From Paenibacillus sp. FSL H7-0331 (GTDB taxonomy: Bacteria > Bacillota > Bacilli > Paenibacillales > NBRC-103111), in the NCBI RefSeq assembly GCF_001956045.1, contig NZ_MRTH01000015.1, positions 124,001 through 188,000 of the forward strand: a stretch of DNA of 64,000 nt, written 5' to 3'. This document shows, piece after piece, positions 17,089 through 24,822 of this stretch. The stretch's first letter is position 1. Every line of letters starts with the position of its first letter. Below the pieces are notes generated by a model. It did no database searches. It had not been told where the DNA came from and saw only the letters and a program-made list of their open reading frames with translations. A program made the translations under genes and the position numbers.

Positions 17089-18084
17089 TCAACTCTCTTT
17101 CGTTGTATAGCTAGGTAACCGTACGATCCGGCCCTCGGTCGCAGAATCATGTGCAGCAGAGGTCACTTCGAATGTGCGGAAAGCATCGTCATAATCAGAT
17201 AAGATACGAGAAGTATCCCCCGTTCTTAATGCATGCACAAAGGCCGCATTTTCCAATACGTACGGGTCCGAGCTATTCCGGTACTCTACCGTTCGGTCAC
17301 GACCGATTTCTTTCAGGCTATCCATACGAATTTCCACAACACCAGAGGTCGTGTACACATCCAAGCCTGTATGGTGACCTCTTGGAAGTATACATGTATT
17401 GGATATCGTGGCCACCATCCCATTCACCAATTTGAGTGTAACGGTGCCCACATCCGGTATATCCATCCCTTCTTGAATTTCATGTAAACGTCGTTTGCTG
17501 AAGGCTGCGTACAATTCTTCGACTTCCCCGCATAAATAACGAATAAGATCAACAATATGCGTGGTCTGTTCGTTGAATTGCCCTCCCGAGCCGTTCATTC
17601 GCCTCCACCATGCAATCTGCGGGAAAGAACTCATAAAGTAACCGAGTGCCATACCCATCGTGCCCTCCAACAGAAGCTCGCGCGCTTTGGCTGTAGAATC
17701 GAGATAACGCCAATTGTAGCCAACTGAAGTAATAAGACGTTTGTCAGCTGCTTGCTTCCGCAGCAGCTCCAAATTCTCGGTCAACTCGATTCCGAGCGGT
17801 TTCTCCACAAAGAAAGGAATGCCACGATCAACCAGGTGCCTTTCAATTTCACCGTGCCCCATCGGTGGTACGCATATGTAGACAGCATCCAATATACACG
17901 TATCCAGCATTTGTACCACACTTGTAAACGCTTTCGAATCTGGCCAGCTGCGTGCTGCCCGCTCCACATTTTCCATGTTTCTGCCGCAAAAGGCTACGAC
18001 CGATACACCCTCCATTTGTGAAAGTATACGTTGGTGCTTATCCGCATATCTACCTGTTCCTATAAAACCGATACGAAGTTTCAT
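17089..18084 (-). CDS. Gfo/Idh/MocA family oxidoreductase (sugar dehydrogenase-like)
   Basis: 331 residues, NAD(P)-binding Rossmann domain first: IGFIGTGRYADKHQRIL (G-x-G loop) near residues 4-20, VAFCGRN, VYICVPPMGHGEIERHL and FFVEKPLGIELTENL, where the E-K-P is the family signature near residue 94. The C-terminal domain has GGQFNEQTTHIVDLIRYL, a variant of the usual GGxxxDxGxHxxD catalytic block: the H and D are kept but the first D is E. It oxidises or epimerises a sugar or sugar acid; the substrate is unknown. It is the first gene of the unit, with AAGGAGAGAG before ATG. Confidence 0.9.
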   Translation of the reverse strand: MKLRIGFIGTGRYADKHQRILSQMEGVSVVAFCGRNMENVERAARSWPDSKAFTSVVQMLDTCILDAVYICVPPMGHGEIERHLVDRGIPFFVEKPLGIELTENLELLRKQAADKRLITSVGYNWRYLDSTAKARELLLEGTMGMALGYFMSSFPQIAWWRRMNGSGGQFNEQTTHIVDLIRYLCGEVEELYAAFSKRRLHEIQEGMDIPDVGTVTLKLVNGMVATISNTCILPRGHHTGLDVYTTSGVVEIRMDSLKEIGRDRTVEYRNSSDPYVLENAAFVHALRTGDTSRILSDYDDAFRTFEVTSAAHDSATEGRIVRLPSYTTKES

Positions 18085-18099
18085 ATCTCTCTCCTTGTC

Positions 18100-18123
18100 G
18101 TTCTATAATAAAGAACATAGTTC
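18100..18123. promoter_or_regulatory. Candidate IclR operator
   Basis: Two nested inverted repeats: GTTCT-(7)-AGAAC at 18100-18116 and GAAC-ATA-GTTC at 18113-18123. They lie just downstream of the -10 element of the oxidoreductase-iclR unit, where a bound repressor would block the polymerase. Assignment to the IclR protein is inferred from position. Confidence 0.55.
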
Positions 18124-18131
18124 TATATATA

Positions 18132-18160
18132 ATAGTAGGCTATACTTTTGTAATTTTCAA
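18132..18160 (-). promoter_or_regulatory. Sigma-A promoter of the oxidoreductase-iclR-kinase unit
   Basis: On the minus strand TTGAAA (18155-18160), a 17-base spacer and TACTAT (18132-18137). Both hexamers are close to consensus and the spacing is ideal. Transcription would start near 18125, inside the palindromic operator. Confidence 0.6.
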
Positions 18161-18183
18161 GTGAAGTTTGGATAGATCCGGAC

Positions 18184-18214
18184 AAAAAAATCCTCCTCAT
18201 TTCTGAGGAAGATT
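18184..18214 (-). terminator. Intrinsic terminator of the binding-protein operon
   Basis: On the minus strand AATCTTCCTCA, loop, TGAGGAGGATT, then seven Ts. It lies 38 bases after the stop of the peptide-type binding protein and ends that transcript. Confidence 0.85.
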
Positions 18215-18252
18215 CTTATTAGGAGCAGCTACTTCAATGTCTACTTTATTGT

Positions 18253-19896
18253 CTACTTTATTGTCCACTCATTAACATCATAATGCATACCGTAGATCGT
18301 CCCGCCCCGACCCGTCACCGACTTGTTCAGTGCGATCAAATTTTTCTCGGAGTATATCGTGATCAGCGGAACGTCCTCCTGTATCACATTTTGAAGCTCC
18401 TTATAAATGGCAAACCGCTTGTCCTTGGTTGTTTCTTTCATGCCCAGCGCAAACAGCTCGTCAACACGAGGGTTATTATACCTCATATCATTCAGTGCAG
18501 CTGTTGATTTATACGTATTACTCGGGCCGTCAGGATCGATAATCGTGCTGAAGCTGGAGATCAGCAGATCAAAATCACCCTTGACCGCGCGTTGGACAGC
18601 TGTAGCAAAATCGAAATTGACCTGCTTCACCTTCACACCGACGGCTTCCAGATTTTGTTGAATAATGTTCCCCGCCATCTCCCGCACAGCATCTCCAGTA
18701 GGAACGATGAAATCCAGCGTTTTCGAGGAATCCCAACCCGCTTCCTTCAGGAGCTGCTTCGCTTTCTCAGGATCATAGCTGTACTTCTTGATGTCCTTGT
18801 CGTAATAAGGATGACTTACCGCATAAGGACCATTTTGCACCTCACCGATGCCTTTCATCAATTGATTAACAATCGCCTCACGGTTAATAGCGTATGCCAT
18901 CGCCTGCCGAACCCGTTTATCAGGGATTTTGGTCGTATTGATTTCAATTGAGTTGTAACGGCGGGTCGGTTCCTCTGTCGTTTGTACGTGATTCATTTTT
19001 TTAATTGTTTCCCATTCCTTGGGTGGTATGTTACCTGGTCCTTGCCCGGCATTCATATCGATTTCCTGCGATTGCAGCTGAGCGACCATGTTCGCCGCAG
19101 GCATTACCTTGACAACTACCTCTTTAATTTTCGGCGCACCGCGATAATACGACGGATTCGCAGCCAACTGGACGACGCCGTTCTCAAATTTGTTAAAGGT
19201 ATACGGTCCATCGGTCACATTCGGATTTTTCCAAAATGCATGACTGTTGAGCGTAGATGGATCCGCGGTTTCAAATACATGCTTAGGAATTATCGGGAAA
19301 TCGCACAAACGCTCCTTCACCATATTCGGGTCAACCGCATTGGCGGTCACCAGCTCGAAGGTTTTGTCGTCAATGACCTTGACACCGCTCAGCATGGTGA
19401 CACCTTCCGGCAGTCTGCCTTTCTCGTTAAGGCCGTCCAAATAATTGATATAGGTTCGGATTGTCGTCAATGTTTTGGGATGGGCTACAAGATTAGCCGT
19501 GAATTCAAAATCCTGCGCGGTTACAGGTTTACCGTCCGACCAATTGGCATCCTTGCGCAGCTTGACTACATACGTCTTACTGTCTTTTTGCTCGAACGAT
19601 TCAGCCAGCTGCAGCTTGAACTCAAGCGGTGCCGTCATCTTCAGCAAGGTATCGTACAAATAACGGTTGATGAACGTAGCCGCATTGGAACCTGAAGCAT
19701 CGGTATCGATAGGATTAAACATCGTGGGGGGATTGGTCATCCCGATCGTAATTCGATCCGGATGGCTGGAAGCGGCGCTGACAGCGCCTGAGCTTGCCGG
19801 ACTTTGTGAGGCTTCCGGCTTGGGAGTGCATGCCGTTGTCAGTAAGAGCAAGCCCGCCACGCATATACAAGATACCTTTTTCATTGTCAGTCTCAC
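18253..19896 (-). CDS. Peptide/opine-type ABC substrate-binding lipoprotein (family 5)
   Basis: 547 residues from GTG 19896, which has AGGAGG 7 bases upstream; an ATG at 19902 touches the ribosome site and one at 19884 has none. Lipoprotein signal with lipobox L-T-T-A-C. The mature part fits SBP_bac_5 (OppA/DppA): KTYVVKLRKDANWSDGKPVT, ETADPSTLNSHAFWKNPNVT, RRYNSIEINTTKIPDKRVRQ, AMAYAINREAIV, and KAKQLLKEAGWDSS. It binds a peptide or related cationic or amide compound and feeds the permeases encoded divergently from 24823. Last gene after the ureohydrolase. A 12-base duplication creates a second stop right after the first. Confidence 0.92.
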   Translation of the reverse strand: MRLTMKKVSCICVAGLLLLTTACTPKPEASQSPASSGAVSAASSHPDRITIGMTNPPTMFNPIDTDASGSNAATFINRYLYDTLLKMTAPLEFKLQLAESFEQKDSKTYVVKLRKDANWSDGKPVTAQDFEFTANLVAHPKTLTTIRTYINYLDGLNEKGRLPEGVTMLSGVKVIDDKTFELVTANAVDPNMVKERLCDFPIIPKHVFETADPSTLNSHAFWKNPNVTDGPYTFNKFENGVVQLAANPSYYRGAPKIKEVVVKVMPAANMVAQLQSQEIDMNAGQGPGNIPPKEWETIKKMNHVQTTEEPTRRYNSIEINTTKIPDKRVRQAMAYAINREAIVNQLMKGIGEVQNGPYAVSHPYYDKDIKKYSYDPEKAKQLLKEAGWDSSKTLDFIVPTGDAVREMAGNIIQQNLEAVGVKVKQVNFDFATAVQRAVKGDFDLLISSFSTIIDPDGPSNTYKSTAALNDMRYNNPRVDELFALGMKETTKDKRFAIYKELQNVIQEDVPLITIYSEKNLIALNKSVTGRGGTIYGMHYDVNEWTIK

Positions 19897-19985
19897 AGTC
19901 ATGCCTCCTATCGGATAATGAATGATAAACAGGACTGGAGGTCGGGAAGCCTATGCCGCCAATCCCGCCTCCGTCAACACCCGCC

Positions 19986-20972
19986 TTAGCCGATGATTGT
20001 TGCGTCAGCTTTCTCTGCTGCTTTAAGGGCTTGCTCACGACGGTTCAGCGCAATCAGTGTAATAAACTCAAAGGCAATGTTGGCCGCATTCAGGGCAGTC
20101 ACTCTCGTTAAATCACGATCAGGCAGCACCTCGACCAGATCAAAGCCGATGATGTTCAGACCGGTCAGGCCACGCAGCATTTGCTGGGCTTCATAAGTAT
20201 TGAACCCTCCAACCTCCGGGGTACCTGTCCCTGGAGCAAACACTGGATCAAGAAAATCAATATCGAATGTGAGGAACACCGGATTATTGCCAACACGCTG
20301 TTTAATTTTGTTGCACAGCTCAGGAATCGACAGCTTTTTGACGTCATCGGTCGTTAGCACCTCATATCCAAGTTCACGGGAATCATCCAGACCGGTCAGC
20401 GTAAACGGCGTTCCACGCATGCCCATCTGAATAGAGGTTGAAGCATCAATGTAACCCTCTTCCGCTGCATAACGGAACATCGTGCCGTGGGAATGCTTGC
20501 GCCTTTCATCCATGCTTTTACCGGTATCCGTATGCGAATCAAAATGCACCAGGCTGACAGGTCCGTAGGCACCGGCGGCCGCTTTCACGTGAGGATAAGA
20601 GATGGAATGGTCGCCGCCGAGCAGTATAGGAATAATACCTTTGGCAAATATCGGTTTGAGCTGCTCCTCGATCGCCTCATAGCTCAGGTCGATATAGCCC
20701 GGAACGATCTTGAGATCACCATAATCAATACCGGATACATATTCGGTAGTATCGATGCCCTGTGCCTGACTGATAGGCCGAAGACGCTGGGACATTTCGC
20801 GAATCGAGGAAGGGCCGAATCGGGTTCCTACAGCGTAGCTGACGCCCGTATCAAACGGAACGCCAATCACTGCGTAGTCCACGTGCTCCAAATCCTGAAC
20901 ATAAGGAAGATGCATAAACGTGCGAATACCTGAAAATAATGGGATACCTCTTTCGATCATTGGACGATACAA
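19986..20972 (-). CDS. Agmatinase-like ureohydrolase
   Basis: 328 residues if the TTG at 20972 is used (GGAG 8 bases upstream); a GTG at 20981 sits on the ribosome site and ATG 20960 is a further option. All Mn-binding motifs of the arginase/agmatinase fold are present: PILLGGDHSISYP near 112, VHFDSHTDT near 136, KHSHGT, and TFDIDFLDPVFAPGTGTPE near 225-243. The enzymes hydrolyse a guanidino group to urea plus an amine; family members use agmatine, guanidinobutyrate, other guanidino acids or guanidine, and the sequence alone does not decide. It lies behind an ANTAR-type RNA leader and ahead of a peptide-type binding protein, suggesting use of an imported guanidino compound as nitrogen source. 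Confidence 0.9.
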   Translation of the reverse strand: MYRPMIERGIPLFSGIRTFMHLPYVQDLEHVDYAVIGVPFDTGVSYAVGTRFGPSSIREMSQRLRPISQAQGIDTTEYVSGIDYGDLKIVPGYIDLSYEAIEEQLKPIFAKGIIPILLGGDHSISYPHVKAAAGAYGPVSLVHFDSHTDTGKSMDERRKHSHGTMFRYAAEEGYIDASTSIQMGMRGTPFTLTGLDDSRELGYEVLTTDDVKKLSIPELCNKIKQRVGNNPVFLTFDIDFLDPVFAPGTGTPEVGGFNTYEAQQMLRGLTGLNIIGFDLVEVLPDRDLTRVTALNAANIAFEFITLIALNRREQALKAAEKADATIIG

Positions 20973-20997
20973 TGTAACCACTCCTTATTGAGGTTTA

Positions 20998-21083
20998 TAA
21001 AAATACAGAAAGCCGCCTTTCTCCTATTCGGAGGAAAGACGGCTTCATTGCCGGATTCACTGGTTTGGCATCATTGACAAACC
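20998..21083 (-). promoter_or_regulatory. ANTAR-target dual-hairpin leader with terminator, before the ureohydrolase gene
   Basis: Read on the minus strand. Hairpin P1: GGTTTG ... CAAACC (21062-21083) with apical hexaloop AATGAT (21070-21075) closed by C-G. Hairpin P2: CGGC-AATGAA-GCCG (21040-21053). Both hexaloops have A at position 1 and G at position 4, the signature of RNAs bound by ANTAR proteins. The 3' arm of P2 (GCCG) is also the 5' arm of a terminator stem (21011-21044) followed by TTCTGTATTTTT, so P2 and the terminator exclude each other. Binding of the ANTAR protein would favour P2 and allow read-through into the ureohydrolase gene. Confidence 0.85.
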
Positions 21084-21129
21084 GGAATAACATATCAAGT
21101 TGTTCATGTGACATACTCTAACATGCACC

Positions 21130-21143
21130 TGACGAATTCGTCA
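21130..21143. promoter_or_regulatory. 14-base perfect palindrome over a possible -35
   Basis: TGACGAATTCGTCA is a perfect palindrome. On the minus strand it supplies TTGACG, followed after 18 bases by TAGAGT, a possible weak promoter for the leader before the ureohydrolase gene. It could be an operator for a second regulator. Binding protein unknown. Confidence 0.4.
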
Positions 21144-21146
21144 ACC

Positions 21147-21785
21147 CTATTTTTTGGGCAAGATCGATTCCGGCAAGGGCAGTGAATCCGGGAGATGCCG
21201 CTCGTACATGCGTATGCTATGCGTATGCGCCATCAAGGTTTCGATAATGATGGGATGGGGCTCACTAAAATTAACGTCATAATCAACCTCGCCAATATCC
21301 TGCCGCACAGGAAAAGCGAGATGTTCGGTCTCCAGGGAAAACCGGGCGTCCACGCCTGGCTTGTTCCCTCTCGCATCAAGACGAATCCACGTATCCAGCT
21401 GCCTGATATAGACGGTATTCAACGCGTGGATACAGAACCCGGACTGTGCCGTTTCATACAACGTCAGCCGCTGATAGCTCAAGCCTGAGGGAATACCACA
21501 GGCCCTCAGCATAGCGGCAAGCAGATGGGACTTGGCGTAACAGATACCATGTTCTTCCCTCAACGTATCCGATGCGCTGATCGTCACCTGGTTCAGCTGC
21601 GCATCGTATGAATGCTGGATCTTGTCGCGCACGAAGGTATACAGGACCTCGATGGTCCTGATCTCGTCGCTACCGACGGGAACCAGCTGATGTAAGGTTT
21701 GCTGTATAAGCGGGTGGTCATAGTCAAGCCAGATCGAGGGCTGCAGATAGCTGTCCATGGGTGCATTCATTCGGGTCAACATCAT
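21147..21785 (-). CDS. Transglutaminase-like cysteine protease domain protein
   Basis: 212 residues. The triad of the transglutaminase fold is visible: Cys in REEHGICYAKSHLLAAMLRA near 90, His in SGFCIHALNTVYI near 125, Asp in TWIRLDARGN near 142. The preceding helix VLYTFVRDKIQHSYD is also typical. Bacterial members are usually peptidases, amidases or ligases rather than cross-linking enzymes. No signal peptide. It stands between the ANTAR regulator and the ureohydrolase, so it may release or process the amide or guanidino substrate inside the cell. AAGGAG lies 10 bases before the first ATG. Confidence 0.85.
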   Translation of the reverse strand: MMLTRMNAPMDSYLQPSIWLDYDHPLIQQTLHQLVPVGSDEIRTIEVLYTFVRDKIQHSYDAQLNQVTISASDTLREEHGICYAKSHLLAAMLRACGIPSGLSYQRLTLYETAQSGFCIHALNTVYIRQLDTWIRLDARGNKPGVDARFSLETEHLAFPVRQDIGEVDYDVNFSEPHPIIIETLMAHTHSIRMYERHLPDSLPLPESILPKK

Positions 21786-21842
21786 AGTTACAGAACTCCT
21801 TTCGGGGGTAAGAGGTACGCCGCACAGCCTGCATGATTCAGG

Positions 21843-22403
21843 TCAGCGCTCCATAAGCGGTCCGTACAAATCGACGATTGTGCTGCTGATTGCAGCCATT
21901 TTCTTGCGTTCCTTCATCGCCTTGTTACGAAGATACTTGAAAGCCTCGTCCTCGGACATCCCCGTCGTTTTTACCAGTATACCTTTAGCTCGTTCAATTA
22001 GCTTTCTTTCGTCAAGCTTTTCCTGCAGCTGTTCGATCTGCCGCTGCACCGATCTCCGGTTCTCATAGTTGTTGAGCCCGACTACAAGCGCCCACTGCAG
22101 CTCCGGGGGACTCATACTGGATGTGAGGATGCCTTCAATGTGATGGGCGGGACCCGTCATGAAGCCCGAGCTTTGGCACCACCACCATACAGGCAGCTCG
22201 AACTGCCTGGCCAATACATCCAGCCAAACATTCAGCCTCTGCTCGGTACAGCAAAGAATAATGCCGTCGGGTTCGTAAGTCTTGACAGTAAGATCCTCGG
22301 CTTCATACACCGATATGACATCCATACCTATAGCGTTCAGACAATCTATCATATGAGCTGCAGGCTGACAGGAGTCGGAAAAAAATACCAGCAATGATTT
22401 CAT
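21843..22403 (-). CDS. ANTAR-domain RNA-binding antitermination regulator
   Basis: 186 residues from ATG 22403, which has AAGGTG 9 bases upstream; an earlier ATG at 22439 has no ribosome site. The C-terminal 60 residues are an ANTAR domain: a coiled coil (NRRSVQRQIEQLQEKLDERK) then LIERAKGILVKTTGMSEDEA and FKYLRNKAMKERKKMAAIS. The N-terminal 115 residues look like a degenerate receiver without a clear phospho-acceptor pattern (LLVFFSDSCQPAAHMIDCLN), as in AmiR/NasT, where a partner or ligand rather than phosphate controls activity. No AmiC- or NasS-like partner gene is seen. The protein should bind the two leaders at 20998-21083 and 22639-22722. A possible promoter is TTGACT (22545-22550) 17 bases from CATGAT. 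Confidence 0.88.
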   Translation of the reverse strand: MKSLLVFFSDSCQPAAHMIDCLNAIGMDVISVYEAEDLTVKTYEPDGIILCCTEQRLNVWLDVLARQFELPVWWWCQSSGFMTGPAHHIEGILTSSMSPPELQWALVVGLNNYENRRSVQRQIEQLQEKLDERKLIERAKGILVKTTGMSEDEAFKYLRNKAMKERKKMAAISSTIVDLYGPLMER

Positions 22404-22570
22404 AAGCAGCAACACCTTCGGTATGGATTTTCTTGTCATGCCGAAAACATTTGTGTCGTGTCATAACTCATGAGCACTGAACACGAGGTGACAGAAGTAT
22501 TGTATGAATGTTATGTTATATATCATGAATCTAACTAAAAAAAGAGTCAACTGTTTTTTAAAACCGAATA

Positions 22571-22599
22571 TTGACAATAATTATTTTTTAGTGTTAATA
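22571..22599 (+). promoter_or_regulatory. Sigma-A promoter of the ABC transporter operon
   Basis: TTGACA (22571-22576), 17-base spacer, TTAATA (22594-22599). Transcription should start near 22606 and cover the ANTAR leader. It stands back to back with a weaker minus-strand candidate for the ANTAR gene. Confidence 0.6.
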
Positions 22600-22638
22600 T
22601 ACGTGACATGAGATGATTTTTATCAATCGAATATATTT

Positions 22639-22722
22639 CCGGTCTGTCAATGATGCCAGTCTGGAATAGGCAATGGAGCCGTTTTTCTCTGCATAAGAGA
22701 AGGCGGCTTTCTGTGTTTTTTT
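22639..22722 (+). promoter_or_regulatory. ANTAR-target dual-hairpin leader with terminator, before the ABC operon
   Basis: Hairpin P1 (22639-22664): CCGGTCTG pairs with CAGTCTGG, apical hexaloop AATGAT (22649-22654). Hairpin P2 (22669-22680): GGC-AATGGA-GCC. Both loops have A1 and G4. The 3' arm GCCG of P2 starts the terminator stem (22677-22708, loop GCATA) followed by a T run at 22116-type spacing, that is 22716-22722. Sequence and layout match the minus-strand leader at 20998-21083 closely (shared TGTCAATGATGCCA and the GGCGGCTTTCTGT end) while paired bases covary, which supports a shared RNA fold and shared regulator. Confidence 0.87.
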
Positions 22723-22774
22723 AAAGCAATTGAATAATAACACAACGACAATAAAACCCGGAGGTATGCAAATC

Positions 22775-23779
22775 ATGAAACATGTATTGGAAGTCGACAG
22801 CCTTCGGACTGCCTTTCGCACAGAGCATGGAGAGGTCCTATCGGTTGAAGGGGTCTCGTTTCAGGTCAAGTATGGTGAGACCGTCGCGGTTGTTGGGGAA
22901 TCCGGCTGCGGCAAAAGCGTCACTTCCCTCTCCATTCTGAATCTCCTGGGCAATAACGGCTACATCAAAAGCGGTAACATTCAATTCGAGGACGTTGAGC
23001 TGACGAAGCTGACACCCGAGCAGCTGCGAAAGCTGAGGGGAAAAGACATCTCGATGATCTTCCAGGACCCAATGTCCTCACTCAATCCAGTGCTGACGAT
23101 CGGCAGCCAAATGACGGAAACCATCCTCCAGCATGAGCGTGTGAGCATGCAGGAAGCCCGCGATCGTTCAATTGCGCTGCTGAATCGAGTCGGTATCGCC
23201 AGAGCTGAAGCGCTGATGAAGCAGTATCCGAATTCCTTATCTGGAGGGATGAGGCAGCGTGTCATGATCGCTATGGCATTGTCCTGCAAGCCCAAGCTGC
23301 TGATTGCCGACGAACCGACCACGGCGCTCGACGTCACGATACAGGCACAGATTCTGGCATTGATCAAGGAGCTGAAAAACGAGTTTCGCACTTCAATTGT
23401 GCTCATTACACACGACCTGGGCGTCGTTGCCGAGATGGCCGATCGTGTACTCGTCATGTATGCCGGTCAGGTAGTGGAGGAAACCGATGTATTCACGCTG
23501 TTCGAAGCCGCGAGGCATCCATACACACAGGGATTGATGTCCTCCATTCCGCATCTCAACAGCCCCGACGACAAGCTGTCCAGCATACCGGGATCGGTAC
23601 CGGCCATCCATGAAATGCCAACGGGCTGCCGCTTTCAAGCCCGTTGTGTGCTCGCTTCCGACAAATGCCGAAGACACAATCCTCCACTGTTTGAGGTAGC
23701 CGCAGGGCACACCGTTCGCTGTTGGCTGGCCGAAGACGAGCTGACGCTTACTGCGCTGGATTCACAAGCTGTACATTAA
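22775..23779 (+). CDS. Peptide-type ABC transporter ATPase (OppD/DppD-like)
   Basis: 334 residues from ATG 22775, with GGAGG 10 bases upstream; ATG 22766 is too close and the frame opens from a TTG at 22730 inside the leader region. Walker A GESGCGKS near 44-51, Q-loop in [15 protein letters not shown], signature [15 protein letters not shown] near 155, Walker [16 protein letters not shown]-switch [17 protein letters not shown]. The C-terminal oligopeptide/dipeptide transporter extension contains the Cys-rich CRFQARCVLASDKCRRHNPP, which in relatives can hold an Fe-S cluster. Powers import with the next three genes and the binding protein at 18253. Confidence 0.94.
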   Translation: MKHVLEVDSLRTAFRTEHGEVLSVEGVSFQVKYGETVAVVGESGCGKSVTSLSILNLLGNNGYIKSGNIQFEDVELTKLTPEQLRKLRGKDISMIFQDPMSSLNPVLTIGSQMTETILQHERVSMQEARDRSIALLNRVGIARAEALMKQYPNSLSGGMRQRVMIAMALSCKPKLLIADEPTTALDVTIQAQILALIKELKNEFRTSIVLITHDLGVVAEMADRVLVMYAGQVVEETDVFTLFEAARHPYTQGLMSSIPHLNSPDDKLSSIPGSVPAIHEMPTGCRFQARCVLASDKCRRHNPPLFEVAAGHTVRCWLAEDELTLTALDSQAVH

Positions 23780-23799
23780 TTCCAAACGGAGGGTTACCC

Positions 23800-24798
23800 A
23801 TGAGCGCTATATTGCATAAAGCACAGGTCAGCAGCGATCCTATTCTACGCATCGAGCGTGTAAAAAAATATTATCCAATCCGTAAAGGCATCTTTTCCAA
23901 AACCGTAGGCCATGTAAAAGCCGTAGATGACATCAACCTGCTGGTGTTCCCGGGGGAAACGCTCGGCATCGTAGGCGAGTCAGGCTGCGGCAAGTCAACC
24001 CTCGGCAGAAGTATCGTCCGGCTGGAATCGCTGACGGAAGGCTCGGTCTACTATAAAGAGCAGGATGTGCACCGCATGTCCGAATCCGATATGCGCCGGG
24101 TCCGTTCAGAGCTGCAAATTATATTCCAGGACCCTTACGCTTCACTTAACCCGAGAAAACGGGTAAGCGAGCTGCTGATCAATCCTCTGCTGGTCCATGT
24201 TCAAATGACGCCGGACGAAGCTCGCAAAAAAGCGATGGAGCTGCTCGATATCGTCGGCCTGTCGAAACATTCGTTGAATAAATTTCCCCATGAATTTTCC
24301 GGTGGTCAGCGACAGCGAATCGGCATCGCCCGGGCGATTATCCTGCAGCCGAAGCTGATTGTCTGCGATGAGCCTGTATCGGCGCTTGATGTATCTATTC
24401 AAGCACAAATCCTGAATTTGCTGAAGTCGCTGCAAAATAATTTCCAGCTGACCTATTTGTTTATTGCCCATGGCCTTGGGGCGGTCAAATTTATGAGCGA
24501 CCGCATCGCGGTGATGTACCTGGGCAAAATTGTCGAGCTGGCAAGGACAAGTGATATTTTCAACCAGCCAAAGCATCCCTATACAAAGGCGCTGCTCGAT
24601 GCGTATCCCGTGCCCAACCCGCTCTTCCGCGACAAGGAACGCATCATCCTGTCGGGCGATGTGCCCAATCCCGCCGCTCCACCATCGGGCTGCAGATTTC
24701 ATACCCGCTGCCCGATGGCCCAGCCGCGCTGCCGGGAGGAGCAGCCGGAGTTGCTCGGCGGACAGCATCTGGTGGCTTGTCATTACCCGCTAAGCTGA
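23800..24798 (+). CDS. Peptide-type ABC transporter ATPase (OppF/DppF-like)
   Basis: 332 residues from ATG 23800 (GGAGGG 6 bases upstream); the longer frame lies in the previous gene. Walker [20 protein letters not shown]-loop [16 protein letters not shown], signature [15 protein letters not shown], Walker [15 protein letters not shown]. The switch histidine is followed by a change: [15 protein letters not shown], where the family normally reads AHDLxVV; the conserved D after H is G here. The C-terminal [20 protein letters not shown] is the usual cysteine-rich tail. It forms the second ATPase of the importer. Confidence 0.94.
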   Translation: MSAILHKAQVSSDPILRIERVKKYYPIRKGIFSKTVGHVKAVDDINLLVFPGETLGIVGESGCGKSTLGRSIVRLESLTEGSVYYKEQDVHRMSESDMRRVRSELQIIFQDPYASLNPRKRVSELLINPLLVHVQMTPDEARKKAMELLDIVGLSKHSLNKFPHEFSGGQRQRIGIARAIILQPKLIVCDEPVSALDVSIQAQILNLLKSLQNNFQLTYLFIAHGLGAVKFMSDRIAVMYLGKIVELARTSDIFNQPKHPYTKALLDAYPVPNPLFRDKERIILSGDVPNPAAPPSGCRFHTRCPMAQPRCREEQPELLGGQHLVACHYPLS

Positions 24799-24822
24799 AT
24801 TTATTAAAGGAGGACACAGGCT

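Noticed and set aside
18982..19695. 237-codon plus-strand frame opposite the family 5 binding protein
   Set aside because: The minus strand encodes an unmistakable binding protein with lipobox; the plus frame has no motif.
20998..22722. Guanidine riboswitch instead of ANTAR leaders
   Set aside because: The ureohydrolase context suggested it, but the visible structure is two short hexaloop hairpins plus terminator, and an ANTAR gene lies between; I see no guanidine-riboswitch motif such as ACGR-loop hairpin pairs.
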